A stretch of DNA of 64,000 nt from Candidatus Tepidiaquacellales bacterium UBA2330 (GTDB taxonomy: Bacteria; Bacteroidota; Ignavibacteria; Tepidaquicellales; Tepidaquicellaceae), in NCBI GenBank assembly GCA_002344965.1, contig DDUU01000058.1:1-64000 (forward strand). The letters run 5' to 3'. The notes under the pieces were generated by a model that searched no databases, was not told the origin of the DNA, and was given only the letters and a program-made list of their open reading frames with translations. Below are positions 25,607-33,713 of this stretch, in pieces. Position numbers and translations under genes: made by a program. Position 1 is the stretch's first letter. Each line of letters begins with the position of its first letter.

Positions 25607-26530
25607 TCAAAGATTTATTTTTTTATCTATTATATAAAGCGGTCTGCCCTTTGTCTGCTCAAATATCTTTCCTATATATATTCCGGTAATTCCGATACTC
25701 ATTAAGATCAGCCCGGTCGAAAATAATACAGCAACTATTAAGCTGGGCCAGCCTGCCTGAAAGCTTTTCATGAAATAGCTAATGACTATATAAATACCTA
25801 TCAGCAATGTCACAAATGATATCAGTAATCCGCCGTAAATGGAAAGTCTCAGGAGCTTGTCCGAATGCGAAGTCCATCCCTGTATTGCCGTGAAAAATAG
25901 TTTCGATAATGTATATGATGATTTACCTTCGTATCTTTTTTTATGTTCTACGTGAACATATGCAGATTTGAATCCAATCCATTTTAATAGCTGTATATAA
26001 AGTCTGTCCTGATCTTTTAACTTTACAAATTCGTCCTTTACTCTTTCGCTGATCATTGTCATTGAGCCAACTTCAAGATCAAAATTTTTATCGGCAAATA
26101 ATCTGAATAGAGAATTATAAATTTTAGCTGTTATCTTTTTAAAAAATGAATGCTTCCTTCCTATTCTTTTTGTGAATACTACTTCATTTCCTTCGTCAAA
26201 CACTTTAAGCAGATCCTTAAAATATACAGGATCATCCTGCAGGTCACAGTCGATGATTATTACCACGTCTCCGGTTGCTGCCTTAAGTCCGGCTGTGATG
26301 GCGTAATGCTGACCGAAGTTTCTGCTAAGTCCGATACCTTTTATATTCGGATTCTTTCTGCAGTTCTCTTCTATCTTTTTCCATGAATCATCTCCTCCGC
26401 AGTCTTCCACTAATATTATTTCATACTTATCCGAGAGCTTCGAAACTTCTTCCGATACACGCTTCACCAGTTCGTCCACAATTTTTCCGGCTTTATATAC
26501 CGGACTGACTACTGATATTTTTCTGCTCAT
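25607..26530 (-). CDS. GT2 glycosyltransferase, DPM1/GtrB-like, with two C-terminal helices
   Basis: A 307-residue family 2 enzyme. Seen: ISVVSPVYKAG start, IILVEDCGGDDSW nucleotide motif, IIDCDLQDDP metal motif, the RNFGQHYA block and RYEGKSSY of the polyprenyl-phosphate glucosyl/arabinosyl transferase branch (GtrB, ArnC), and two helices near 230-255 and 265-290. It probably makes a polyprenyl-phosphate sugar for one of the two GT-C proteins of the locus. One A base separates its TGA from the TTG of the WbqC gene. Confidence 0.92.
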   Translation of the reverse strand: MSRKISVVSPVYKAGKIVDELVKRVSEEVSKLSDKYEIILVEDCGGDDSWKKIEENCRKNPNIKGIGLSRNFGQHYAITAGLKAATGDVVIIIDCDLQDDPVYFKDLLKVFDEGNEVVFTKRIGRKHSFFKKITAKIYNSLFRLFADKNFDLEVGSMTMISERVKDEFVKLKDQDRLYIQLLKWIGFKSAYVHVEHKKRYEGKSSYTLSKLFFTAIQGWTSHSDKLLRLSIYGGLLISFVTLLIGIYIVISYFMKSFQAGWPSLIVAVLFSTGLILMSIGITGIYIGKIFEQTKGRPLYIIDKKINL

Positions 26531-27714
26531 GCTTTTTTTGTCATGGTTTCAAAAAATTCTTTAAAATATTTTTTTTGTTCTTCGGCTTTAAATTCATTTA
26601 TTATCCGAGACCGCGCATTGTCAGAAATTTCCTTTCTTCGTTCATAATTCATTTCCATAACATCTTTTATTTTATTTTTGAACGACCTGAAATCTCTTTT
26701 AGCAATTATCCAGCCGGTCTTTCCGTCTATTATATTTTCCTTCAGACCTTCCGCATCGCTGACAATACACATCAGTCCGGCTGCCTGAGCTTCAAGGACT
26801 GACACACAAAATCCTTCCTCAAAACTCGGCTGAAGATAAATGTCCGTTTTACTCATCAAATCCTTTACTTCATCATGCGACTTTTTACCTGCAAAAATAA
26901 TTTTATCTCTGAGACCTAACTGATAAACTGCAAACTTCAGTCTCTCTGTCTCCGGACCTTCACCGACTATTGTGTACTTAAAATTTACACCGTCATCGGC
27001 AAGCATTTTCATTGCTGATATTGCAGTCTCATAATTTTTTATCCAGTTAAGTCTTCCGACCGTAAGTATTACCGGCACTGAAATTTCTTTTCTGATTTCA
27101 GACTGAGGGAATTTATCCGGATCCACTGCAGGTGTAATTTTTTTATAAGGTGTATTCTCAGAAAGTCCGTATTTAACGGCTTTGCCTCTTAAATATTCCG
27201 AGATAGTATGAACTTTATCCGTGTTCTCCCAGACCTTTTTATAACAGCCGGGATTTTTCAAAGGATAAATGTTTATATCATATCCTCTGAAACTTACGCT
27301 CATCAGTGCATTCATAGACTTTGCAGTATTTTCTCTTTTTAATGCCATTGTAGTAAACCCGAAATGAAGTATGTCAATATCCTCCGGAAAAATGTGTGCA
27401 TTAATATACACTGACTTCAGACATTCTTTGAAATTTTTACCGTCTTCCGATTCAAGTTTTAATAAATTCAAAGTTCTTTTCGGACTGAACAGAAATGATT
27501 TCATTAATACATAAGCATATAAAAAAGCCTGTATAAAAACATTACCTTTCCTTACAGGATATGCGCTTCTGATCTCAAGATCGCTTTTTTTTTTATTTTT
27601 GCTTCCGGTAAATAATATTACATCAAATCCTGATTCTTTAAGTCCCTGTATTTTCAAATTAAAAAACGTTTCCGAATACTGCGGCGCTTCCGGCAATACC
27701 AGTCCAATTCTCAT
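26527..27714 (-). CDS. GT4 glycosyltransferase
   Basis: A 395-residue GT-B enzyme. Seen: LPEAPQYSETFFNLKIQ at the acceptor domain start, a typical GT4 loop; VILTVGRLNWIKNYE at the domain boundary; and the donor motif FEEGFCVSVLEAQAAGL. It is close in layout to the next gene upstream (27719-28903), so the pair may have arisen by duplication and add related sugars. A ten-base A tract (27585-27594) lies near the N-terminus. Confidence 0.91.
   Translation of the reverse strand: MRIGLVLPEAPQYSETFFNLKIQGLKESGFDVILFTGSKNKKKSDLEIRSAYPVRKGNVFIQAFLYAYVLMKSFLFSPKRTLNLLKLESEDGKNFKECLKSVYINAHIFPEDIDILHFGFTTMALKRENTAKSMNALMSVSFRGYDINIYPLKNPGCYKKVWENTDKVHTISEYLRGKAVKYGLSENTPYKKITPAVDPDKFPQSEIRKEISVPVILTVGRLNWIKNYETAISAMKMLADDGVNFKYTIVGEGPETERLKFAVYQLGLRDKIIFAGKKSHDEVKDLMSKTDIYLQPSFEEGFCVSVLEAQAAGLMCIVSDAEGLKENIIDGKTGWIIAKRDFRSFKNKIKDVMEMNYERRKEISDNARSRIINEFKAEEQKKYFKEFFETMTKKA
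27585..27594 (-). repeat. A10 homopolymer inside GT4 gene
   Basis: Ten A residues on the coding strand, encoding part of N-K-K-K-S near residue 42 of the GT4 at 26527-27714. Slippage here would remove nearly the whole protein. Confidence 0.9.
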
Positions 27715-27718
27715 TTTA

Positions 27719-28903
27719 CTATGCCTTCAGTATTGAAGCGTAAAAATCCACGAATCCTTTTTTCAGATTTTCATTACTGAATTTTTCCTTTATCTTATTA
27801 CGCGCATTTAATATAATTTTTTCCTTAATATCGGTCTTCATATTGCTGAGTTCGGTAATTTTTTCCGCAAGCAATTCCGGATCTCTTACTTTTACAATAA
27901 ATCCGTCAATGCCGTCTGAAATCGCTTCATTCATACCTCCGCAGTCTGTACTGATTACCGGAATGCCCAGTGCCATTGATTCAAGTACTACATTTGCAAT
28001 TCCTTCCTCCACGCTCGGCAGTATAAGCATATCAGATTCCGAAAGTTCTTTCATCAGCATTTCGTGAGGCATACCGCTCTTTAATTCTACCCTGCTCTTT
28101 AATTCATCATCATCAAGCATAAATAATATTTCTTCCGGGACTTCTCCCTGCGCTACTATCGTATATTTAAATTCCTGTCCGTTCTTAATCAAAATCTTCA
28201 TCGCATCAAGTGCGTAATGATAACCTTTCTTCCAGTGGTATCGCCCGATTGAGATTATTTTTAACATTCCGGAATCATCAGACCTGATTTCTGCTTTTAC
28301 ATTCCTAAATTCGTCTGATACACCTGAGTAAATCACTTTTATCTTTTTTGAATCAGCACCGTATTTCTGCGCTTCTGCGGAAATTGCTTCTGATACTGCA
28401 TGAAATCCGTCTATCACCGGAAAATACTTCCTGTAGCTTTCAGCAAGCGCATTGTCATTTAAAGGGGAATAATTTATATGAGCGCCTCTAAGACTCAGCG
28501 CAAAACGGCAGCTAAGCAGTTCAAACAAATACGGATTTTTCTGCAATGTCTTGCCCCACTGAATATGAAATATATCCGGCTGATTGTTAATGATCGGAAG
28601 CATCATGCCGAGTTCTTTTAGTTTATTCTTAAATCCTCTGTCACCCGTAAATATTTTCCTGAGTGTTTTTAAATACTTAGCGGGATTCCTGAATATACTT
28701 TTTACTGATTCCTTAATTATAAAAAATAATAACTCAAGTCCTGAATCAGGCGTGTCAAGTATCTCAACATTTTCATTATATTTTACTTCTCTGAATTTTT
28801 TTCCGAACAGCAGGACTTTTATGCCTGACGAAGAAATGTTTTTAATCAGATTCTCTATGAAAGTTGTTGACGGTATGTTTCCCGAATAAATAGCTACTCT
28901 CAT
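27719..28903 (-). CDS. GT4 glycosyltransferase
   Basis: A 394-residue GT-B enzyme of the same general type as its downstream neighbour. Seen: an N-terminal loop GNIPSTTFIENLI, HIQWGKT in the acceptor half, SIGRYHWKKGYHYAL at the domain boundary and the donor motif VEEGIANVVLESMALGIPV with E-x7-E. ATG start; ten bases from the asparagine-synthase-like gene upstream and four from the GT4 downstream. Donor and linkage unknown. Confidence 0.91.
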   Translation of the reverse strand: MRVAIYSGNIPSTTFIENLIKNISSSGIKVLLFGKKFREVKYNENVEILDTPDSGLELLFFIIKESVKSIFRNPAKYLKTLRKIFTGDRGFKNKLKELGMMLPIINNQPDIFHIQWGKTLQKNPYLFELLSCRFALSLRGAHINYSPLNDNALAESYRKYFPVIDGFHAVSEAISAEAQKYGADSKKIKVIYSGVSDEFRNVKAEIRSDDSGMLKIISIGRYHWKKGYHYALDAMKILIKNGQEFKYTIVAQGEVPEEILFMLDDDELKSRVELKSGMPHEMLMKELSESDMLILPSVEEGIANVVLESMALGIPVISTDCGGMNEAISDGIDGFIVKVRDPELLAEKITELSNMKTDIKEKIILNARNKIKEKFSNENLKKGFVDFYASILKA

Positions 28904-28913
28904 TTAAAATTAT

Positions 28914-30236
28914 TCAGCACTTAATTGTTTTTGAAAACTGCGATAAAGTAAGAAGCATACTCACCGGATGAGAATATTTTTTACTGTCAGCGCTGATAAA
29001 TTTTTCATACATATCCGATACAATTTCTTCAGGTATAAATTTCTTAAAAGCGTTGCTCTCAAATAAATGATTTTTTAAGATACTCTCATTTTCTCTTCCG
29101 AGGAACTGTATTTCCCAGTTGCTTCTCACATCTCTCTTTTTAAGAATTTCCTTTTTAAAAATTCTCTTTGCTTTTCTTAAAACTCTGTTAGGCAGATTCG
29201 AAATATTACCGAATGTATTGTAATTATATAAATTCAGCGGTTCATAACTTTGCCACGGAATTTTTGCAAGGTCAGGATTCTTCATCTTTATATATTCAAT
29301 CTGAATCTTTCTTCCGCTAAGTAACTCTTCGGGAACAGTGCATATAAACTTGCACATTTCATCCGAATAATACGGGAGATAAATCTGATGATAATTACTG
29401 AATACATTCATATTTGCGCTTGTCCATCTCGGCGCCCAGTATGTTGATTTAAACGCCCTGATCCTTGAATTCGCATTGTCAATTTTAATTTCACTCAGCA
29501 GTACTGAAATTCTTTCATCAAAATATTCTCTGAAATTTCCGGTTATTTCCCAGTGTTTCCATAATTTTTCCGCAAGCTCTGTTCCGCCGGTTTTAATTAA
29601 TTTACCGGTTAGCATTTTTACCTGATCGTCAAAAGTCAGATCATCTTTTACACCCATCGAATCAAAAAGCACGTCGCCCCAGTGTCCCGGAAAAAAAATG
29701 TTGCCCAGCTCTGAGATCTTTTTAATGACAGCCATTTGTCTCGGATGAGTAAAATCAGCGCAGCATTGATTAATCTCCGCAAGTTCGTCTATTACTTTCC
29801 ATAAATATCCTTCAGGTATAATGTATTCACTGTAAGGCAGATCTAAAGTTTTGCAGATTTCTCTTCCGTATTTTGTCTCATCAAAACTATTTTCAAATTT
29901 ATATGAATAACAATTCACATCAATTCTTTTGTCAACTGAAGCCGCCTGAGTCCTGCTGTCAAGCCCGCCTGAAAGAGGAAGTATTACTTTCTTCCCTTTG
30001 AGATTTTCAAAATTCAGTTTATCAAATAAATGAGCAAACTCTTCCGTTGCCTGTTTTAAGCTTATCTGGCGCGGCGTATAGTGCCATTTCCAGTAAACTT
30101 CGGAAGATGCTATTCTGTCATTCTCATCAGTTGTATAATCCGTCGCCGGCTGTAACGCTTCCGTGTCTTTGTAATAAGTATCCTTCCCGAGAAAAAAACC
30201 GATCGCAGCGAAAACACAGATCGCCTTGTAATCCAT
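28914..30236 (-). CDS. Asparagine-synthase-like protein without glutaminase active site
   Basis: An ATP-pyrophosphatase of the asparagine synthetase C-terminal family. Seen: the PP-loop LPLSGGLDSRT and the later FPGHWGDVLFDS block in place of the usual SGDGADE. There is no N-terminal Cys2 glutaminase domain; only a remnant-like block (GFFLGKDTYYKD), which is the end of that domain in full-length relatives. The frame can be extended to a TTG at 30320, overlapping the upstream GT2 by 47 bases, but the ATG at 30236 fits better and gives 440 residues. It would adenylate a carboxylate; the nitrogen source is unclear. Confidence 0.83.
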   Translation of the reverse strand: MDYKAICVFAAIGFFLGKDTYYKDTEALQPATDYTTDENDRIASSEVYWKWHYTPRQISLKQATEEFAHLFDKLNFENLKGKKVILPLSGGLDSRTQAASVDKRIDVNCYSYKFENSFDETKYGREICKTLDLPYSEYIIPEGYLWKVIDELAEINQCCADFTHPRQMAVIKKISELGNIFFPGHWGDVLFDSMGVKDDLTFDDQVKMLTGKLIKTGGTELAEKLWKHWEITGNFREYFDERISVLLSEIKIDNANSRIRAFKSTYWAPRWTSANMNVFSNYHQIYLPYYSDEMCKFICTVPEELLSGRKIQIEYIKMKNPDLAKIPWQSYEPLNLYNYNTFGNISNLPNRVLRKAKRIFKKEILKKRDVRSNWEIQFLGRENESILKNHLFESNAFKKFIPEEIVSDMYEKFISADSKKYSHPVSMLLTLSQFSKTIKC

Positions 30237-30273
30237 ACCTGAGTCATTCCCGTTCTTATAAAAAATCTGTCGC

Positions 30274-31284
30274 TCAGGAATTATTTTTGTTCTCAATTTC
30301 TTTTCTTCTGAATATATCAAATCTTAATTTTGCAGAAATTCTGGATGCTGTGTCAAAAGGCAGTATAAGATCCAGCAAAAAATCCTTTGAATATTTTTTT
30401 TTTAACTCCGGAAAAGATTTAAGACCTCTGTAAAGATCCTTTCTGCTTTTTATATAATTTTTTTTGCGGGATAAATTTTTCAGAGTTTTATAATATGCAA
30501 ATTCATTTTCATCAAAAATACTTTGCTTCGCTGAAGTTCTTTTTAAAAAATCCAGCACCCATTTGTAAAATTCTAAGTTCCACTCATCCATTTTCCCGCT
30601 GCTGCTTGCAATCCTTAGAGTTGAATCCTGATGCTTTCTGTATTTAATTAGTATCTCATCATCATAATAAATTGAAAATTTTTCAGCGAGCTTAAGCCAT
30701 AGGACAATGTCTTCCGAACCTTTTATAGACTCTTCAAATCCTCCTACTTTTTCAAATTCTTTTCTCCTGACAAGACTTGCGCTTGGTAAAGGCGTTCCTC
30801 TAAGGTCGCTTAAGAATATTTCCACAAAGTCCGGCGGATCATACTTTCCGCTTTCAAGCCCTTTTCCTCTAAAACCGACCGGCTGTTTAAATGATCTGTT
30901 GGCGTACCAGTAAAGCGCCGGTCCCCATATCATCGCGCAGTCTGTTTTGCTTTCAAACAATTTCATCTGATGTGATAGTCTGTTTTCATACCAGATATCA
31001 TCCTGATCGATAAAAGATATTATTTCGCTTTTTGATAACTCTGCAGCTCTGTTTCTTGTATAAGCCGTGCCGTTATTTGAATTTCCTTCGTGAGTGTGAA
31101 AAAAAATTTTATCAGTGTATTCTTCCGATAGTTTTTTTGCAATGTCCTTCGTGCCGTCTTTACTTCCGTCGTCAAATAGTATCCACTCCCAGTCTGTATA
31201 ATCCTGCGCTAATACGCTCTCCGCTGTCTCATGAAGAGTTTTTTCTCCGTTATATAACGGCGTAATTATAGATATAGACGGCAA
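30274..31284 (-). CDS. GT2 glycosyltransferase
   Basis: A 336-residue soluble family 2 enzyme. Seen: ISIITPLYNGEKTL start, LFDDGSKDGT nucleotide motif, SFIDQDDIWYENR metal motif (a DxD variant), and GSEDIVLWLKLA late in the domain, which resembles the catalytic-base region of GT2 enzymes. No membrane helix. TTG start, one base from the methyltransferase gene upstream. A ten-base A tract (30394-30403) lies near the C-terminus. Confidence 0.91.
   Translation of the reverse strand: MPSISIITPLYNGEKTLHETAESVLAQDYTDWEWILFDDGSKDGTKDIAKKLSEEYTDKIFFHTHEGNSNNGTAYTRNRAAELSKSEIISFIDQDDIWYENRLSHQMKLFESKTDCAMIWGPALYWYANRSFKQPVGFRGKGLESGKYDPPDFVEIFLSDLRGTPLPSASLVRRKEFEKVGGFEESIKGSEDIVLWLKLAEKFSIYYDDEILIKYRKHQDSTLRIASSSGKMDEWNLEFYKWVLDFLKRTSAKQSIFDENEFAYYKTLKNLSRKKNYIKSRKDLYRGLKSFPELKKKYSKDFLLDLILPFDTASRISAKLRFDIFRRKEIENKNNS
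30394..30403 (-). repeat. A10 homopolymer inside GT2 gene
   Basis: Ten A residues on the coding strand, within L-K-K-K-Y near the C-terminus of the GT2 at 30274-31284. A slip would alter only the last 40 or so residues. Confidence 0.9.
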
Positions 31285-31998
31285 TTAATCCTTTTTTAAA
31301 TAAATTAATCCGTTACCCATTACTCTGCTTCCCGGCTTGATGAATTCTTCATGCCTGTAATTTTCTTTTATCTCATTCCAGTATTTATGAACTCCGTAAC
31401 CGTCTTTAAAAGTATTTATATCATGAAAACCTACTAAACCGTCAGGCGACATCAGTTTTACATAGATCTCAAAATCTTTTTTAATTCCTTCATATGTATG
31501 ATCACCGTCTATATAAAGAAAATCAATTGTATCTTTTCCAAGGACTGACATGAGCATTTTCAATGTACTTTCTGATTTAGAGTCTCCTCTGATAAATGAC
31601 AGTGAAGTGTTTCTCCTATCCGCAGTAAACTCGCTGAAAAATTTTATTCTCTTTTCGTCATATCCGCCTCCGTAATCGCCGTCCGGAAGATCTATGCTTA
31701 TAATTTTTTCTGCCAGGGGATTTATTCTCGTCCATACATAAAACGTTCCGCCGTTCCATGTGCCGATTTCGGCAATTACTTTCGGCTTATGTTTCTGAAC
31801 TCTGATGCAGAGATCTCTTAATTCATTATGCTCCTGAGCTAATCTGATCTTATCATAAAATCCCCTGCCCTTATATCTCTTAATTGATTCCAGTACTTCA
31901 TCAATATTATCCGAAGTTAAAATCTTTTTTAATTTTCTCTTTGAAAGCGTGAAAGCCGCTTTGTCTTTAATTCTTTCGTAAATGCTGTCTTTTCCCAA
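31285..31998 (-). CDS. Class I methyltransferase, Methyltransf_24/CmcI-like
   Basis: A 237-residue protein of the Methyltransf_24 kind. Seen: VIAEIGTWNGGTFY as the SAM motif, IISIDLPDGDYGGG after strand 2, IDFLYIDGDHTYEG, the metal/substrate motif typical of this branch, and GLVGFHDINTF. Known relatives include O-methyltransferases of antibiotic and rhamnose modification. Here it would methylate a sugar. TTG start; no signal peptide or membrane helix. Confidence 0.88.
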   Translation of the reverse strand: MGKDSIYERIKDKAAFTLSKRKLKKILTSDNIDEVLESIKRYKGRGFYDKIRLAQEHNELRDLCIRVQKHKPKVIAEIGTWNGGTFYVWTRINPLAEKIISIDLPDGDYGGGYDEKRIKFFSEFTADRRNTSLSFIRGDSKSESTLKMLMSVLGKDTIDFLYIDGDHTYEGIKKDFEIYVKLMSPDGLVGFHDINTFKDGYGVHKYWNEIKENYRHEEFIKPGSRVMGNGLIYLKKD

Positions 31999-32010
31999 TC
32001 TTATTTTAAT

Positions 32011-32667
32011 TTATTTTTTTGCTATTGAATAAATTGTAGTCTCCGGAAGCAATCTTGAAATTTTAAAAATTCCTTTTGCGAAAAATTTCCTGTGTAGTCT
32101 TCTTAAAAAGTATCCGATGGAATTTTCATCTTCACTCTTCTGAGCGAGTAACTGCGGCAACGGATATTTAAGCTCAAGAAGCTGTTCATTCTTTTCACGG
32201 GTTAAGGATACTCTTGCACGGCTGTCGTCAAATTTCAATTCGCTGAACAGCTCCTTTGTTCCGTCATATGTAAATCTCCAGAGATCTACTGGCATCTTTG
32301 AAATTTTTCTTACATAACATTCAGAAAGCACTGCCGTACCGCCTTCTTTAACAAATGCAGTAAGATTCTTTGCAGCTTTAAACGGATTCCTTACGTGTGT
32401 GAGCACTTCCATACATATCACAGTTGAAAACTTACCGGAATTATTTTTTATAAAATCACTTTCACTGTCTGTAATATCAACGACATAATCCACTCCGTTC
32501 CCTTCGAAAATATCTATTCCGGTTATGTCCTTTATATTCATTTCGTTCAGTCTGCTTCTTATATTTTCTTTGTCAAAATCATAATGCTTCGAACCGACTA
32601 TCAGAACGGGTTCGGAGATCATATCAGCGTTCGCTCTTAAAAAACTTATCTGGTTTCCGGTTGCCAT
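32011..32667 (-). CDS. SAM-dependent methyltransferase-like protein
   Basis: A 218-residue Methyltransf_11-type protein. Seen: PVLIVGSKHYDFD in place of the canonical glycine-rich SAM motif, DITGIDIFEGNGVDYVVD for strand 2, and VICMEVLTHVRNPF, the motif 4 helix. The SAM loop is degenerate, so activity is uncertain. The first ATG lies 22 bases inside the upstream deacetylase-like gene; a second ATG at 32622 would avoid the overlap. Position between a methyltransferase and the deacetylase-like gene suggests a role in terminal modification of the glycan. Confidence 0.8.
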   Translation of the reverse strand: MATGNQISFLRANADMISEPVLIVGSKHYDFDKENIRSRLNEMNIKDITGIDIFEGNGVDYVVDITDSESDFIKNNSGKFSTVICMEVLTHVRNPFKAAKNLTAFVKEGGTAVLSECYVRKISKMPVDLWRFTYDGTKELFSELKFDDSRARVSLTREKNEQLLELKYPLPQLLAQKSEDENSIGYFLRRLHRKFFAKGIFKISRLLPETTIYSIAKK

Positions 32668-33701
32668 ATAATTTTATTTAACTCGCTTGAATTTAAAAAT
32701 TTTACGTCAGACCACTGCGAATATATTTTATCAAATAATTTCTTAAGTTCACTCAGTGTCTTATCTCTGTATGCCGGTGCGTATCTGCCGGAAATATTAA
32801 CTCTGTGGAAATCTATTATCGCCGGCAGTCTGTTATTAAATGCTTTTCCGATATCCGCAATACATTGATCCGAATTAAATCCGTAATCTTCATGCGGATC
32901 TAATCTTGCATTTCTGACTGACCAGACAAAACCTTTTCTTTTTCTGTAGTATGGTATATTATATCTTCTGCCGTCTGAACTTAATAATCTGTTTGAAGAC
33001 TGCAGCATAGTAATCCCGCATTGCCTTAATTTCTCCAATGCCTGCTTATCTAAAATATAAGTCGGAGGAATTACAGTATCCGGTTTAAAACCGAACATCC
33101 TGTAAAATTCATCACACGACTCCTCTATCTTTAAATCCATATTTTCGTCACTCATTTCACCCTGAAGAAATTTCATGTTTCCCTTAATCGTTGACCTTCC
33201 CGTTAAAAAACCATTTGCATAAAATTCTTTAGCTTCTTCCGTATAAAAATATTTATTCAGTTCGGAAAGATTGTAATGACTGTATCCGTGAAGCTGCGGA
33301 TAAATAATCCTTTTTTCTATTCCTGTTTTATATATTGATCTGACATCTTCAGTACTCCGGTTAAATCCTTTGCTTAAAGGAATAAATTTAAGCTCTTTGT
33401 CAGAAGAATAGTCAACATTGTGAGTTATAAAATTTGCAGTAATAACCGGAGGGTGTAATGATTTATTTTTATAACTTTCAATAAGCTCAAAAAGCATTTG
33501 AAGATCTTCCTTTGTCTCAAGCGCATCTAAAGTCCACCTGCTGAATTTTCCGTCTCCGAATTTTTTTCTTAAGAATTCAATTGAAGAATTTTCTAATCCC
33601 CTTTCAAGTCCCCAGTCATCACTTTCAATCACAATTATTTTCTGATCGAATTTTTTTCTTAAATAATGAGGAAGATATCTTAGTATTCTTAATTTGCTCA
33701 T
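32646..33701 (-). CDS. Polysaccharide-deacetylase-like protein
   Basis: A 351-residue protein with the CE4-like (beta/alpha) barrel pattern. Seen: VIESDDWG (Asp28-Asp29) as the metal/catalytic pair, LHGYSHYN in the middle as the His motif, VIPPTYILD as the third motif and AIIDFHRVN near the end. It differs from the deacetylase at 19815-20672 in length and motif wording. No signal peptide is apparent. Known relatives in glycan loci are often annotated only as hypothetical; whether it deacetylates is inference. Confidence 0.82.
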   Translation of the reverse strand: MSKLRILRYLPHYLRKKFDQKIIVIESDDWGLERGLENSSIEFLRKKFGDGKFSRWTLDALETKEDLQMLFELIESYKNKSLHPPVITANFITHNVDYSSDKELKFIPLSKGFNRSTEDVRSIYKTGIEKRIIYPQLHGYSHYNLSELNKYFYTEEAKEFYANGFLTGRSTIKGNMKFLQGEMSDENMDLKIEESCDEFYRMFGFKPDTVIPPTYILDKQALEKLRQCGITMLQSSNRLLSSDGRRYNIPYYRKRKGFVWSVRNARLDPHEDYGFNSDQCIADIGKAFNNRLPAIIDFHRVNISGRYAPAYRDKTLSELKKLFDKIYSQWSDVKFLNSSELNKIIWQPETR

Positions 33702-33713
33702 TAAATACTGAAA

